Shown here: piece after piece, positions 45,762-56,351 of the stretch
Layout of the letters: each line of letters starts with the position of its first letter
Position numbering within the stretch: position 1 is the first letter of the stretch
Source: an uncultured delta proteobacterium
GTDB lineage: Bacteria > Desulfobacterota > Desulfovibrionia > Desulfovibrionales > Desulfovibrionaceae
Reading direction: 5' to 3'
Assembly (NCBI GenBank): GCA_903843965.1
Contig: CAIMRY010000029.1
Span: 62,001 to 126,000 of the forward strand
DNA length: 64,000 bases
Notes under the pieces: model-generated
Seen by the model: the letters and a program-made list of their open reading frames with translations, nothing else
Database searches by the model: none
What the model was told of the DNA's origin: nothing
Translations under genes and position numbers: made by a program

Positions 45762-47384
45762 TCAGCCCGGCTCGCCGCCGGTCATGCGCACCAGCTCGGC
45801 CTCGATCTCGGGTGCGCCCAGGCGCACGCAGCCAGTAAAGGTCAGGCCGTCCAGCACGTCCTTGCGCACCAGGAAGTGCCGCTCGGCAAGCCGGGCCAGC
45901 TGCGGCCAGTGGGTGATGAGGATCATCTGCCGCCTGCCCGCCAGGCTGACCAGCCGCTCGCCCACGCGGTTCAGCGTGTGCCCGCCGATGCCCGCGTCGA
46001 CCTCGTCGAAGATCAGGGTCGGCTGCGCGGCCTCGGCCCGCAGGCTGGCCAGGGCCAACACAAAGCGCGAGAGCTCGCCGCCGGAGGCGATTCGGTCCAG
46101 CGGGCGCGGGGGCTGGCCGGGGTTGGGCACCCAAAACAGGCGTCCGCGCTGCTCCGAAAGCACGCCGACGGGGCTGCCGGGTGGCCCGCTGTAGACCTCC
46201 ACCGGCTCAAAGGCGAACTCCACCCGGGCGTGCTCCGAGAACCCGAGCCCGGACAGCTCGCGCCCCAATCGTGCGCAGAGATCATCGGCGGCGGCGGCGC
46301 GGGCGGCGTTCAGGGCGTCGAGGGCCTGGGCCAGCCGGGCTGCGGCCTCGGCCTCGTCCCGCTCCAGCCGCCGGGCGTCCAGCGCGCAGGAATCAAGGAA
46401 CGAGAGGTTCTCCTCCACCTGCCTGCCCAGGTCCACGATCTCGTCCAGGCCCTTGCCCAGCTTGCGCTTGAGCTTGGCCAGCTCGAACAGGCGCGCCTCG
46501 ATGGCGTCGACATCGCCGATATCGTCGTCGCCTTCGTCCTTGGGCGTCAGGCGGCGGATGCGCGTCTCCAGGCCGGCCAGCTGGTGGCGGAAGTCCTCGG
46601 CCTGGTCCTTGTCCTGGCTGAAGGCCGGGTCGAAAACAGCCAGCTGGGCCAGGGTGCGCGAAAGCTCGGCCACCTGGGCAGCCAGCGGGGCTTCGCCAAG
46701 AAGGGACTCCAGGGCGCGGGTCCGGGCCTCGGCCAAAAGCTCGTGCTCCTTCAGGGCGGCCTTGCGCCCCAGCAGGTCGTCCTCCTCGCCGGGCAGGGGT
46801 GCCACCTTGGAGATCTCCGCGCGCTGGAACTCCAAAAACTCCCGCTGGCGCGCCAGCCCGTCCACCCTGGCCGCAAGCTCGGCCCTGGCGGCCTGCACCG
46901 CACGCACGGCGGAGAGCGCCGCGTCGCGCCCGGCCAGCACGGCCTGGTCGGGCAGAAAGGCGTCCAGGATGCGCGCCTGGTGCACGGGCTGCAAAAGCTT
47001 CTGCTGGCCGTGCTGGCTGGTGTGCAGGACCAGGCCCGCGCGCAGCTCGCGCAGGGCGTCCAGCGAGCCCAGGCGGTCGTTCACGAACACGCGGCTGCGG
47101 CCCGTGTCGGCGGAGAGTTCGCGGCGAATGATCAGCTCTTCAGGCGGGCCGCCGCCGCCATTGGCGTCATTCTGCAGCACGAACACGGCCTCGACCACGG
47201 CCTTGTCCTTGCCGGGGCGCACCAGGTCGGCGCTCATGGGCTCACCGGTCAGAAAGTCGATGGCGCGCACGATGAAGCTCTTGCCCGCGCCGGTCTCGCC
47301 GGTGAGCGCGTTCATGCCGGGCGCGAACTCCAACTCGGCGTCCTCGATGAGCGCCAGGTCGCGGATGCGCAGCAGCTCAAGCAT
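45762..47384 (-). CDS. recN: DNA repair protein RecN
   Basis: 540 residues, slightly short of the usual about 550. SMC-like ATPase of double-strand break repair. Walker A GETGAGKSFIV is near residue 30, coiled-coil arms follow, then the signature ASGGELSRFVLAL and Walker B PTLIFDEVDAGIGG. The IRDLALIEDAELEF opening is typical. It overlaps the YkgJ-type gene by 8 bases, the last member of an operon with two ABC permeases. No LexA-box-like sequence was recognised nearby. Confidence 0.94.
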   Translation of the reverse strand: MLELLRIRDLALIEDAELEFAPGMNALTGETGAGKSFIVRAIDFLTGEPMSADLVRPGKDKAVVEAVFVLQNDANGGGGPPEELIIRRELSADTGRSRVFVNDRLGSLDALRELRAGLVLHTSQHGQQKLLQPVHQARILDAFLPDQAVLAGRDAALSAVRAVQAARAELAARVDGLARQREFLEFQRAEISKVAPLPGEEDDLLGRKAALKEHELLAEARTRALESLLGEAPLAAQVAELSRTLAQLAVFDPAFSQDKDQAEDFRHQLAGLETRIRRLTPKDEGDDDIGDVDAIEARLFELAKLKRKLGKGLDEIVDLGRQVEENLSFLDSCALDARRLERDEAEAAARLAQALDALNAARAAAADDLCARLGRELSGLGFSEHARVEFAFEPVEVYSGPPGSPVGVLSEQRGRLFWVPNPGQPPRPLDRIASGGELSRFVLALASLRAEAAQPTLIFDEVDAGIGGHTLNRVGERLVSLAGRRQMILITHWPQLARLAERHFLVRKDVLDGLTFTGCVRLGAPEIEAELVRMTGGEPG

Positions 47385-48039
47385 TGCGGGCCTTTTTGCG
47401 GTGCGCGGTGGTTTTCATGTGCATGACGATGTTGTCCAGGGGCAAGGTGTGCAGGTGTTTTCCCTTGCGCGACACATAGCCGCTCTCGAAGAGCCAATCA
47501 ACGTTTTCCTCGGCCACGCCGTAGAGCGGGATGATCTGCCAGGCCAGCTCGCGCCCGCTGTCCTGCGCGCCCCGGAACACGTCCGCGTGGCGGGTCTCGG
47601 AGACGTTCTCCCCCGGCGCGCAGGCCCGGCTGAACACGTGGTACTGGCGGCAGACAAAGGGCCTGAGCGGATACACCGCGCAGCGCCCGCCGACCAGGAA
47701 GGCGCATTCGCCCACCTCGCCAAAGCCCAGCAGGCGCTGCTTCAACTCCTCCTGCGCCGCGCCCTCCAAAATCTCCGCAACGTACCACCAGATGCCCAGC
47801 ACCTCGAACTCCGTCACCGGGATGCACTGGTCGATGCAGCAGTTGCTACAGCCCGGCCCGCAGGCCACGGCGACGCCCCGCCTGGCCGTCTCGCGCTCCA
47901 GGTCCGCGCGGGTGGCCGTATCCGAGATGTGGTAGGCGTCGAGCAGGCGCGCCAGCCAGGGGTGCCTGGCCTCAAATTCGGGGTAGCGGACTCGCGCGGC
48001 TATTGGCTCGGCGATCGGCTCGGCGATCGGCTCAATCAT
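47377..48039 (-). CDS. YkgJ-type cysteine-cluster protein
   Basis: 220 residues from the ATG at 48039. The Cys cluster pattern is GPGCSNCCIDQC, then ECAFLVGGRCAVYPLRPFVCRQY, typical of the CxxxCxxCC zinc/iron-chelating family (PF03692). The N-terminus carries an IAEP triplicate (MIEPIAEPIAEPIAARV) coded by a repeated GCGATCGGCTCG unit. It sits between the permease gene and recN with short overlaps. Confidence 0.87.
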   Translation of the reverse strand: MIEPIAEPIAEPIAARVRYPEFEARHPWLARLLDAYHISDTATRADLERETARRGVAVACGPGCSNCCIDQCIPVTEFEVLGIWWYVAEILEGAAQEELKQRLLGFGEVGECAFLVGGRCAVYPLRPFVCRQYHVFSRACAPGENVSETRHADVFRGAQDSGRELAWQIIPLYGVAEENVDWLFESGYVSRKGKHLHTLPLDNIVMHMKTTAHRKKARNA

Positions 48040-48047
48040 CTGCGCCC

Positions 48048-48913
<866 letters not shown>

Positions 48914-48917
<4 letters not shown>

Positions 48918-49918
48918 GCCCCACCCCCGCCACGTCCGGAATTTCTTATGCGCGGGTCGGCCAAGCCGTAGCCCACGTCGGCCAGCAGGTTGCCGGCAAG
49001 CGTGAGCACCGCGCCGAGCACGAGGCTGCCCATGATCAGCGGGTAGTCGCGGCTCATCACCGCCTGGTAGAAGAGCTGGCCCAGGCCCGGCAGGGCGAAG
49101 ATGGACTCGATGATGACGCTGCCGCCGATGAGGCCCGGCACGGACAGGCCCAGGATGGTGATGACGGGCATGAGCGCGTTTCTGAGCGCGTGGCGGAAGA
49201 TGACCGCGCGGGCGGGCAGGCCCTTGGCCCGGGCGGTGAGGATGTAGTCCTGGCGCAGCACCTCCAGCATGCTCGTGCGCATGAAGCGCGACATGCCGGC
49301 CAGGCTGCCGAAGGTGTACAGAAACACCGGCAGGGCCAGGTGTCGGCACACGTCCCAGACCTTGCCCGCAATGGAGAGCTTGGCGAAGCCCAGGCTCGTG
49401 AGCCCGGAGATGGGCAACACCGGCCAAATGATGCCGAGCAGCAGCATCAGGAGCAGCGCCAGCCAGAAGCTGGGCATGGCGAAGCCCACGAAGACGATGA
49501 CCGTTGAGACGCGGTCAAAGACCCCGCCCTGCCGCCAGGCCGCGCGCACCCCGATGGGGATGGCGATAACAAGCGTCAGGATGAGCGAGACGATGTTCAT
49601 GCCGAAGGTCAGCGGCAGGCGCTCCTCGATCTTGTCCCAGACCGGGCGGCCGTCGCCGGACATGGAGCGGCCGAAGTCCAGCCTGGCCATGCGGCCCACC
49701 CACTGGACGTACTGCATGGAGATGGGCTGGTCCAGGCCGTAAAGCTTTTCCAGGCGCTCACGCGCCACGGCGGAGGCCCCGGGGTTCAGCGTGGTCTGCA
49801 TGTCCGTGGGCTTGCCAGGCGCCAGGTGGATGACCCAGAAGCTGATGACCGTGATGCCGAAGAAGACCACGGCCACCCAGGCCAGCTTGGTTGCGATGCG
49901 CAGAAGCGTGCGGGTCAT
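48914..49918 (-). CDS. ABC transporter permease, DppB/OppB family
   Basis: 334 residues from the ATG at 49918. The OppB-type N-terminus ([14 protein letters not shown]) is followed by a periplasmic loop with [20 protein letters not shown] and the permease core with EAA loop ([25 protein letters not shown]). It is the first gene of the run permease-permease-ykgJ-recN, all overlapping or nearly so. The tRNA-Ala gene is divergent upstream. Confidence 0.92.
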
Positions 49919-50043
49919 TGTGCGTCCGGTGTTGCAGGTGTGCCGGGCTTGGACCCGGTCCGGCCCACAATTACGCCAAAGCCCGTCTGGAAGCAACGCC
50001 GGGCGTGCGCCGGGGCAAATTTCGGGCACAGTTCATTTTCCCG

Positions 50044-50073
50044 TTGACAAGGCAGGCCCCATTTGGCTAGACA
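50044..50073 (+). promoter_or_regulatory. Promoter of tRNA-Ala
   Basis: A perfect TTGACA at 50044-50049, with CTAGAC or TAGACA 17-18 bases downstream as a weak -10, about 20 bases before the tRNA. Confidence 0.5.
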
Positions 50074-50090
50074 GGCCTTCCCAACGCCGT

Positions 50091-50166
<76 letters not shown>

Positions 50167-50176
50167 GAAAGATCAA

Positions 50177-50208
50177 GGGCTTGCGATTTGCGTCGCAGGC
50201 CTTTTTTC
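50177..50208 (+). terminator. Terminator of tRNA-Ala
   Basis: GGCTTGCGA pairs with TCGCAGGCC (one wobble) and is followed by TTTTTTC. Confidence 0.85.
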
Positions 50209-50695
50209 TTTGCCGCACTCCACCTTTGCACTACATTCTACTCACAACATGAGATCGTTGAATTCCCCCTTGGAATAGGCCCGTAGATCGAACCCCCTGC
50301 TGTAAGCGCGCAACCAAAATGAGAATCCGGTTCACTCAAATTGAGAATGCGGGCCGGGGTTGTGAAGCCTCCGGCCCGCGCAGCAGCCGCGCGGCATGCG
50401 GGGCCCAGGCCCTGGCTGACCCGCCGCCCTGCACGGCCATGCCCTTGCACCCTGCTGCGCGGGCTTTCTGGCCGTAGCGCCTTCCGAAGACACGGCCACA
50501 ATGTTGAACGCCGCAATACCCGCAGCCTTGATCTCGCTCCGGCCACCAAGCCGCACGTCCGCGCACCGGCAATGCGACTCCACCCTGCCGACGGCCAGAC
50601 CCCCCTGCCCGTCGGCGCAATCCCGCTGACACTGCCGCTGACCATGCCAATCCCTGCGCCGCAAATGCCCCTGCCCCCACAAAACCCGTTTGGCT
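50209..50695. other. Intergenic region downstream of tRNA-Ala, no gene found
   Basis: Openings on both strands are Arg/Ala/Pro-rich shadows without ribosome sites. Two similar stretches, AATGAGAATCCGG and ATTGAGAATGCGG, lie about 20 bases apart near 50320-50350. No integrase or att duplication of the tRNA end is seen. Confidence 0.5.
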
Positions 50696-52090
50696 TCAGG
50701 GGAGCAGACCATGGGTTTTGAGCAGGGCGTACAGGCGCGCGCGGGACAGGCCGGACACCTGGCAGGCCTTCGGAACGTCACCGCCGCAGGCGGCTAGCAG
50801 CTCCCGCAGGTAGCGCGACTCCACCTCGGCCACGGCCTGCTGCCGGACCTGGCGCAGCGGCAGGAAGCCGCCCTCGGCCCGCTGTCCTGCTCCTGCTGGG
50901 GACTGCTCCCGGGCGGGCAGCGCGGAGCGCGCCAGGCTGATGCGGATGTTCATGGGCAGGTGCGCCGCCACGAGCACCGGGTCGTTGGTGGCGGTCGCCA
51001 GGGAATGCTCCACCGCGTGGATGAGCTCGCGCACGTTGCCCGGCCAGCCGTAGGCCTCCAGCGCGTCCAGATAGTCGGTGGAGATGCGCTTGGCCGCAAG
51101 GCCGTGCAGGCGGCACTGCCGGGACACGAAATGGCGGCACAAGAGGGCGATGTCGCCGTCGCGCCCCTTGAGCCGGGGCAGGCTGACGGCCATGGTCCGG
51201 ATGCGGAACAGCAGGTCCTGGCGGAACTCCCCGGCCTCGGCCATGGCCTCAAGGTCGCGGTTTGTGGCCACCAGGAGGCGGAAGTCGCTCACCACCTCCT
51301 TGATCCCGCCCACCGGGCGGTAGCGGCCGTCCTGCAGCACGCGCAGAAAGGCCTTCTGGATGGCCACGGGCAGCTCCCCGATCTCGTCCAGAAACAGGGT
51401 GCCCCGGTGGGCCTGGCGGATCATGCCCTCAAAGCGGCGGTCGGCCCCGGTGAAGGCCCCGCGCTCGTAGCCGAAGAGCTCGCTCTCCACGAGCTTTTCC
51501 GGCAGGGCCGCGCAGTCCACCACCACAAAGGGGCCGTCGGCCCGGACGCTGTTGTCGTGGATGGCGCGGGCGAAGAGCTCCTTGCCCGTGCCGGTCTCCC
51601 CGGTGATGAGCACGCTGGCCTCCGTGGCCCCGGCCTGGGCCGCGAGGTCCAGGCAGGCGTGCATGGCCCGGCTCTCGCCGATGATGCCGCTGCGCTTGAG
51701 CCCGAGCGGCAGGATCTTCTGCCTGCCCCGGTGGTGCTCCACGGCCCGCTGGATGGGCAGGCGGATGGTGTTCAGGGTCGGCGGCTTGGCGATGTAGCTC
51801 CAGGCCCCGCAGCGGATGGCCAGCTCCGCGCCGTCCGGGTCGCCCAGGCCGGTGAGGATGATGACCTCCGGCGCAGACGGGCATTCCTGAAAGCCGGGCA
51901 GGCTGTCCAGGCCGCTGCCGTCGGGCATGCGCACGTCCAACACCACGACGTCGTAGTCTGCGGACCGGGCCTTGTGCAGACCCTCTTTCAAGGTTCCGGC
52001 CGTGTCCGCCTCAAAACCCATCTGCTGCACGGCCAGGGCCAGCGCTTCGCACAACAGGGAATCGTCGTCCACGATGAGCACACGCGGCAT
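50696..52090 (-). CDS. Sigma-54-dependent response regulator (NtrC family)
   Basis: 464 residues. The receiver domain has acidic residues at 8-10, phospho-acceptor Asp52 (VVLDVRMP) and Lys102 (YIAKPP). The AAA+ domain has Walker A GETGTGKE, the sigma-54 contact loop GAFTGA and Walker B GTLFLDEIGELP. The C-terminal Fis-type helix-turn-helix is VPKACQVSGLSRARLYALLKTHG. The gene lies 4 bases after the hybrid kinase and is divergent from the Hdr operon, which has a sigma-54 promoter and upstream dyads. It is therefore the likely activator of that operon (inference). Confidence 0.93.
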   Translation of the reverse strand: MPRVLIVDDDSLLCEALALAVQQMGFEADTAGTLKEGLHKARSADYDVVVLDVRMPDGSGLDSLPGFQECPSAPEVIILTGLGDPDGAELAIRCGAWSYIAKPPTLNTIRLPIQRAVEHHRGRQKILPLGLKRSGIIGESRAMHACLDLAAQAGATEASVLITGETGTGKELFARAIHDNSVRADGPFVVVDCAALPEKLVESELFGYERGAFTGADRRFEGMIRQAHRGTLFLDEIGELPVAIQKAFLRVLQDGRYRPVGGIKEVVSDFRLLVATNRDLEAMAEAGEFRQDLLFRIRTMAVSLPRLKGRDGDIALLCRHFVSRQCRLHGLAAKRISTDYLDALEAYGWPGNVRELIHAVEHSLATATNDPVLVAAHLPMNIRISLARSALPAREQSPAGAGQRAEGGFLPLRQVRQQAVAEVESRYLRELLAACGGDVPKACQVSGLSRARLYALLKTHGLLP

Positions 52091-52094
52091 GGCC

Positions 52095-54038
52095 CTAGCC
52101 CTCCTGCGCCGCGCGGGAGCGGCGTCTGGCTCCCAGCAGCCTGCGCAGCATCGTGGCCAGGTCCTCCATGCGGTAAGGCTTGGCCAAGAACTCCAGCGCG
52201 CCGATGCGCCAGGCCTTTTCCCGCGAGACCAGGTCGCTGTGCCCGGTGGTCAGGATCACCGGCAGGTGCGGCGCGATCTTGAGCAGCTCCCGCACCAGAT
52301 CCGGCCCGGCCAGCCCAGGCATGGTCGTGTCGCTCAGCACGGCGTCGAAGCGGCCCGGATCGGCGCGGAACAACTCCAGGGCCTCCTCCCCGCGCAGGCA
52401 GGCGCTGACCTCGTAGCCGTAGGTCTTGAGCCCCATGGCGCAGGCCGCCAGGATGTCCGGCTCGTCGTCCACCACGAGCACCTGCCCGGCCCCGCGCAGG
52501 TCCTGGCCCGGCGCCTGGGCCTGGGACGGGAGCTGCGGGGGCGCAATGTCGGTGCGCGGCAGCAGGATGTCGAAGCAGGCCCCCAGTCCTGGGTCGCTCC
52601 GGACCTGGATGGAGCCGTTCAGGCGGCTGACGATGTTCTGGACAACGGCCAGGCCGAGCCCCGTGCCCGTGCCGTCGGTCTTGGTGGTGAAGAAGGGATC
52701 GAAGATGCGCTCCAGGTGCTCGGCGCTGATGCCGTGCCCGCTGTCGCGCACGCGCAGCAGCACCAGCCCGCCGGGGCCCGGGTTGTGGTCCGGGGCCTGT
52801 TCGGCCACGCGCAGCTCCAGGGTTCCGCCCGTCCCGCGCATGGCCCAGGCCGCGTTGGTGCACAGGTTCATGACCAGCTGATGCACCTGGGCCGGGTCGG
52901 CCAGGATCACGTCGCGCTCCGTGTCCATGATCAGGGTGATGTCGATGGTGCTGGGCAGGCTTGGCCGCAGCAGGGTTATGCCTTCCAGGATGATGTCGGA
53001 AAGGCGCAGGGGCACGGGCCGGTCGGTCTCGTGCCGCCTGCTCAGGCCGAGGATCTGGCGCACCAGCGCCCCGGCGCGGTTGGCGGACTTGAGGATGCTC
53101 TCGAAGGTGGCGCGCAGGGGATCGCCCTGGGCCAGCTGGCACAGGCCGATGTCGGACAAAAGCACGATGGGCGCCAGGATATTGTTGAAGTCGTGGGCGA
53201 TGCCGCCCGCCAGGGTGCCCAGGGCCTCCATCTTCTGCGCATGGCGCAGTTGCCGCTCCAGGGTCTCAAGGTCGGTCACGTCGCGCCAGACGCTGACAAA
53301 GCCCAGGATGACGCCGCCCTTGCCGCGGATGGGCGAAACCGTCTTGTGGCAGCAGATCACGCCGCCGTCCTTGCAGGTGTTGCAGGCCTTGCCGGTCCAG
53401 GCATCGCCACCGGCCAGGGTCTCGGTGATCTCGCCCAGGCTCGCCTGCTGTTCCGGCCCCACATAGAACTGGGCCACGGGCTTGCCGCGCACCTCGCGCA
53501 GCGTGTACCCGGTCATGGCCTCGAAGGACTGGTTGATGTAGGCCACGCGCAACATCTCGTCGAACAGGATGACCGGGTCCGCCGTCTGCTCCACGGCGGA
53601 GGCCAGGCGGGTCCGCTCCAGCTCGGCCGCCTTCTGCGCGGTGACGTCGCGGCAGAACACGGCCACCCGGTCTACGGCACCGCCCTCGCCGGGCACGGGG
53701 TGAATCCGCACCTCAAGTTCGCGGCCTGCAAAGAACGACTCCTCGAAGTGTGCGGGCTGGCCGGTTTCCACGACGTGGCGCACGGCCTTGGCCCACTTCC
53801 GCACGACCTCGGCGGGGAAGAAGTCGTAGAGCCGCTCCTCGGCCAGGTGCTCGGGCAACAGATGAAAGAGCGCCGCCATGGCGGCGTTGGTCACGAGCAC
53901 CGTGCCGTCAAGCCGCATGAGCAGGGCCTGGTCCGGGGCGGCGTCGAGCAGGGCCGCAGCCAGGCCGGCCTCGGGGCGGCTTGCGCTCCGGGAACGTTGC
54001 GCATTCCGCTGTTTCGCCTTCGAGAGCGCCTGTTCCAT
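52095..54038 (-). CDS. Hybrid PAS sensor histidine kinase
   Basis: 647 residues from the ATG at 54038; a GTG at 54071 is possible. No membrane segments, so it is a cytoplasmic sensor. Two PAS domains cover about 30-140 and 145-265. The second contains the cysteines ACNTCKDGGVICC where most PAS domains have none. The kinase core has the H-box GGIAHDFNNILAP, N-box LVMNLCTNAAWAM and G-boxes DSGHGIS and GTGTGLGLA. A C-terminal receiver domain (VLVVDDEPDIL, Asp in LSDTTMPGL, Lys in LAKPY) makes it hybrid. It is paired with the NtrC-type regulator. Confidence 0.92.
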   Translation of the reverse strand: MEQALSKAKQRNAQRSRSASRPEAGLAAALLDAAPDQALLMRLDGTVLVTNAAMAALFHLLPEHLAEERLYDFFPAEVVRKWAKAVRHVVETGQPAHFEESFFAGRELEVRIHPVPGEGGAVDRVAVFCRDVTAQKAAELERTRLASAVEQTADPVILFDEMLRVAYINQSFEAMTGYTLREVRGKPVAQFYVGPEQQASLGEITETLAGGDAWTGKACNTCKDGGVICCHKTVSPIRGKGGVILGFVSVWRDVTDLETLERQLRHAQKMEALGTLAGGIAHDFNNILAPIVLLSDIGLCQLAQGDPLRATFESILKSANRAGALVRQILGLSRRHETDRPVPLRLSDIILEGITLLRPSLPSTIDITLIMDTERDVILADPAQVHQLVMNLCTNAAWAMRGTGGTLELRVAEQAPDHNPGPGGLVLLRVRDSGHGISAEHLERIFDPFFTTKTDGTGTGLGLAVVQNIVSRLNGSIQVRSDPGLGACFDILLPRTDIAPPQLPSQAQAPGQDLRGAGQVLVVDDEPDILAACAMGLKTYGYEVSACLRGEEALELFRADPGRFDAVLSDTTMPGLAGPDLVRELLKIAPHLPVILTTGHSDLVSREKAWRIGALEFLAKPYRMEDLATMLRRLLGARRRSRAAQEG

Positions 54039-54092
54039 TGCAGCACCAGCCTTGGCTTGCACTCCATGCACAGTTCTTCTTCAATCCTGCTA

Positions 54093-54134
54093 TGCAAGAT
54101 TCTGTCTTGCAGCGCAATACATTCCAGCGCTGCA
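54093..54134. promoter_or_regulatory. Two overlapping dyads, candidate enhancer sites
   Basis: TGCAAGA-5 bases-TCTTGCA (54093-54111) overlaps TGCAGCGC-11 bases-GCGCTGCA (54108-54134). Both are perfect in their arms. They lie 75-115 bases upstream of the sigma-54 promoter, the usual distance for activator binding. TATAAT-like hexamers on both strands follow directly at 54134-54141. Confidence 0.6.
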
Positions 54135-54207
54135 TTATAATCATACCATGTTGATAGCCCTTATGTATCGCCATGAAATTGTATGGCAAGAACTGAAACA
54201 GACACTG

Positions 54208-54222
54208 TGGCACACTTCTTGA
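54208..54222 (+). promoter_or_regulatory. Sigma-54 promoter of the Hdr operon
   Basis: TGGCAC, five bases, TTGA: one mismatch to TGGCAC-N5-TTGC with correct spacing, about 100 bases before the first hdr gene. Confidence 0.75.
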
Positions 54223-54320
54223 GTTCCTGGGTGCATCATGCTCCCCAGGCGTCGCAGCCCGGCCCGGGGGAGGCAACCGCCCTCCACAGGGAGCGGCGAC
54301 AGGCAAGGGGAGGTCGCGCC

Positions 54321-56327
54321 ATGCCCAGCAGGATCGGAGTCTATGTCTGCCACTGCGGCACCAACATCGCGGGGAGGGTCGACTCGGCGGGCGTGGCCCG
54401 GCACGCAGCGGGTTTGAAGAACGTGGCTGTGGCGCGGGACTACAAGTTCATGTGCTCCGACCCCGGCCAGGACATGATCATCAAGGACATCCGCGAGATG
54501 GGCCTGACCCGCGTGGTGGTGGCCTCCTGCTCGCCCCGGCTGCACGAGAAGACCTTCCAGAAGGCCTGCCAGCGTGGCGGCTTGAACCCCTTCCTGTTCC
54601 AGATGACCTGCATCCGCGAGCACTGCTCCTGGGTCGTTGTCGACCCGGCGGAGGCCACGGCCAAGGCCAAGTCCCTGGTGGCCGGGGCGGTGTCGCGGGT
54701 CAACGAGCACGAGGAGCTATACTCCCGCGTGGAGGCCGTGCACCCGGACGTGCTGGTGGTGGGCGGCGGCATCGCGGGCATCCAGGCCGCGCTGGACATC
54801 GCGCGCTCCGGGCACAAGGTGCACCTGGTGGAGCGCGGACCGTCCATCGGCGGGCACATGACCCAGTTCGACAAGACATTTCCCACGCTGGACTGCGCGG
54901 CCTGCATCTCCACCCCGAAGATGGTGGCCGTGTCCCAGGAGCCGAACATCAACCTCATGACCATGAGCGAGGTGGTGGAGGTCAAGGGCTACGTGGGCAA
55001 CTACACGGCGCGCATCCGCACCCGGCCCCGCTACATCGACCAGAATCGCTGCACCGGCTGCGGCCTGTGCATGGAGAAGTGCCCCAAGAGCGTGCCCAGC
55101 GAATTCGAGGAGGGCATCGGCCAGCGCAAGGCCATCCACCGCAATTCGCCCCAGAGCGTGCCCAACACGCCCATCATCGACCCCGCCAGCTGCATCTACC
55201 TGGTCAAGGGCAAGTGCGGGTCCTGCCAGAAGAACTGCCCCTCCCAGGCCATCGACTTCACCCAGGAGGAAAGCTACCTCGACGTGCGGGCGGGCACCAT
55301 CGTGCTGGCCACGGGCTTCGACATCCTCGACCCCACGGCCCTGTCGCAATACGGCTTTGGCCGCTACCCGGAGGTCTACACCGGCCTGCAGTTCGAGCGG
55401 CTGAACAACGCCGTGGGCCCCACCGGCGGCAAGATCGTCATGAAGAACGGGCAAGCTCCGGAGAGCGTGGCCATCGTCCACTGCGTGGGCAGCCGCGACA
55501 AGAACCACCACGAATACTGCTCGCGGGTGTGCTGCATGTACGCGCTGAAGTACGACCACCTGATCAAGGACAAGATCGGCCACCACGCGCGCGTCTACAA
55601 TTTCTACATCGACATGCGCTGCTTCGGAAAGGGCTACGAGGAATTCTACCGCCGCGTGCAGGACGAGGGCGTGATCTTCATCCGGGGGCGGCCTTCCGAG
55701 GTCACGGACCAGACCCAAGGCCCGGAGGAAGCGGGCAAGCTCATCGTCGTGGCCGAGGACACCCTGCTGGGCCGCCCGGTGCGCGTGGCCGTGGACATGG
55801 TGGTGCTCTGCACGGCCATGCAGCCCCGCAGCAACGCCGCAGAGGTGGCGCGAATCTTCGGCATCAGCCAGGGCCAGGACGGCTTCTTCCTGGAGGAGCA
55901 CCCCAAGCTCGGCCCGGTGTCCACGGCGACCGACGGCATCTTCCTGGCCGGTACCTGCCAGGGCCCCAAGGACATCCCCGACGCCGTGGCCCATGCCTCG
56001 GGCGGGGCGGGGCAGGCTCTGAGCCTGGCAGCGCGCGGCGAGGTCAGCATCTCGCCCACGGTGTCCTGGATCAACCCGGACATCTGCATCGGCTGCAAGA
56101 TGTGCGTGGGCCTGTGCGCCTATTCGGCCATCGAGTACGACGAGCGCAGGCGTGTCTGCGTCATCAACGAGGCCATGTGCAAGGGCTGCGGCAGCTGCGC
56201 CGGGCATTGCCCCAGCGGCGCGGCCCAGGTGCGCCACTTCAACGAGAAGCAGGTCTTCGCCGAGCTGGAGGGGCTGTTTGCGCCCGCGCAACCGGTCCGG
56301 CAACCCGTCGCGTCCAGCGCCACCTGA
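54321..56327 (+). CDS. hdrA: HdrA-like flavoprotein (heterodisulfide reductase subunit A family)
   Basis: 668 residues from the ATG at 54321, with GGGGAGGT upstream. The N-terminal Cys region (VCHCGTN, C10 and C12; MCSDPG; SCSPRLHEKTF) is typical of HdrA, followed by the FAD site VVGGGIAGIQAAL at about 146-158. Two internal ferredoxin-type Cys clusters (CTGCGLCMEKCP; CGSCQKNCP) and two at the C-terminus (CIGCKMCVGLCAY; CKGCGSCAGHCP) carry [4Fe-4S] centres. HdrA is the bifurcating flavin subunit in Hdr complexes. It opens the operon with mvhD, an FrhB-like gene, a long hdrA, hdrC and hdrB. Confidence 0.93.
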   Translation: MPSRIGVYVCHCGTNIAGRVDSAGVARHAAGLKNVAVARDYKFMCSDPGQDMIIKDIREMGLTRVVVASCSPRLHEKTFQKACQRGGLNPFLFQMTCIREHCSWVVVDPAEATAKAKSLVAGAVSRVNEHEELYSRVEAVHPDVLVVGGGIAGIQAALDIARSGHKVHLVERGPSIGGHMTQFDKTFPTLDCAACISTPKMVAVSQEPNINLMTMSEVVEVKGYVGNYTARIRTRPRYIDQNRCTGCGLCMEKCPKSVPSEFEEGIGQRKAIHRNSPQSVPNTPIIDPASCIYLVKGKCGSCQKNCPSQAIDFTQEESYLDVRAGTIVLATGFDILDPTALSQYGFGRYPEVYTGLQFERLNNAVGPTGGKIVMKNGQAPESVAIVHCVGSRDKNHHEYCSRVCCMYALKYDHLIKDKIGHHARVYNFYIDMRCFGKGYEEFYRRVQDEGVIFIRGRPSEVTDQTQGPEEAGKLIVVAEDTLLGRPVRVAVDMVVLCTAMQPRSNAAEVARIFGISQGQDGFFLEEHPKLGPVSTATDGIFLAGTCQGPKDIPDAVAHASGGAGQALSLAARGEVSISPTVSWINPDICIGCKMCVGLCAYSAIEYDERRRVCVINEAMCKGCGSCAGHCPSGAAQVRHFNEKQVFAELEGLFAPAQPVRQPVASSAT

Positions 56328-56351
56328 CCCTGACAGCCCTTGGAGGAGAAC

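Noticed and set aside
50332-50781. Overlapping openings on both strands downstream of tRNA-Ala
   Set aside because: No ribosome site, low-complexity composition, no similarity to any family I know.
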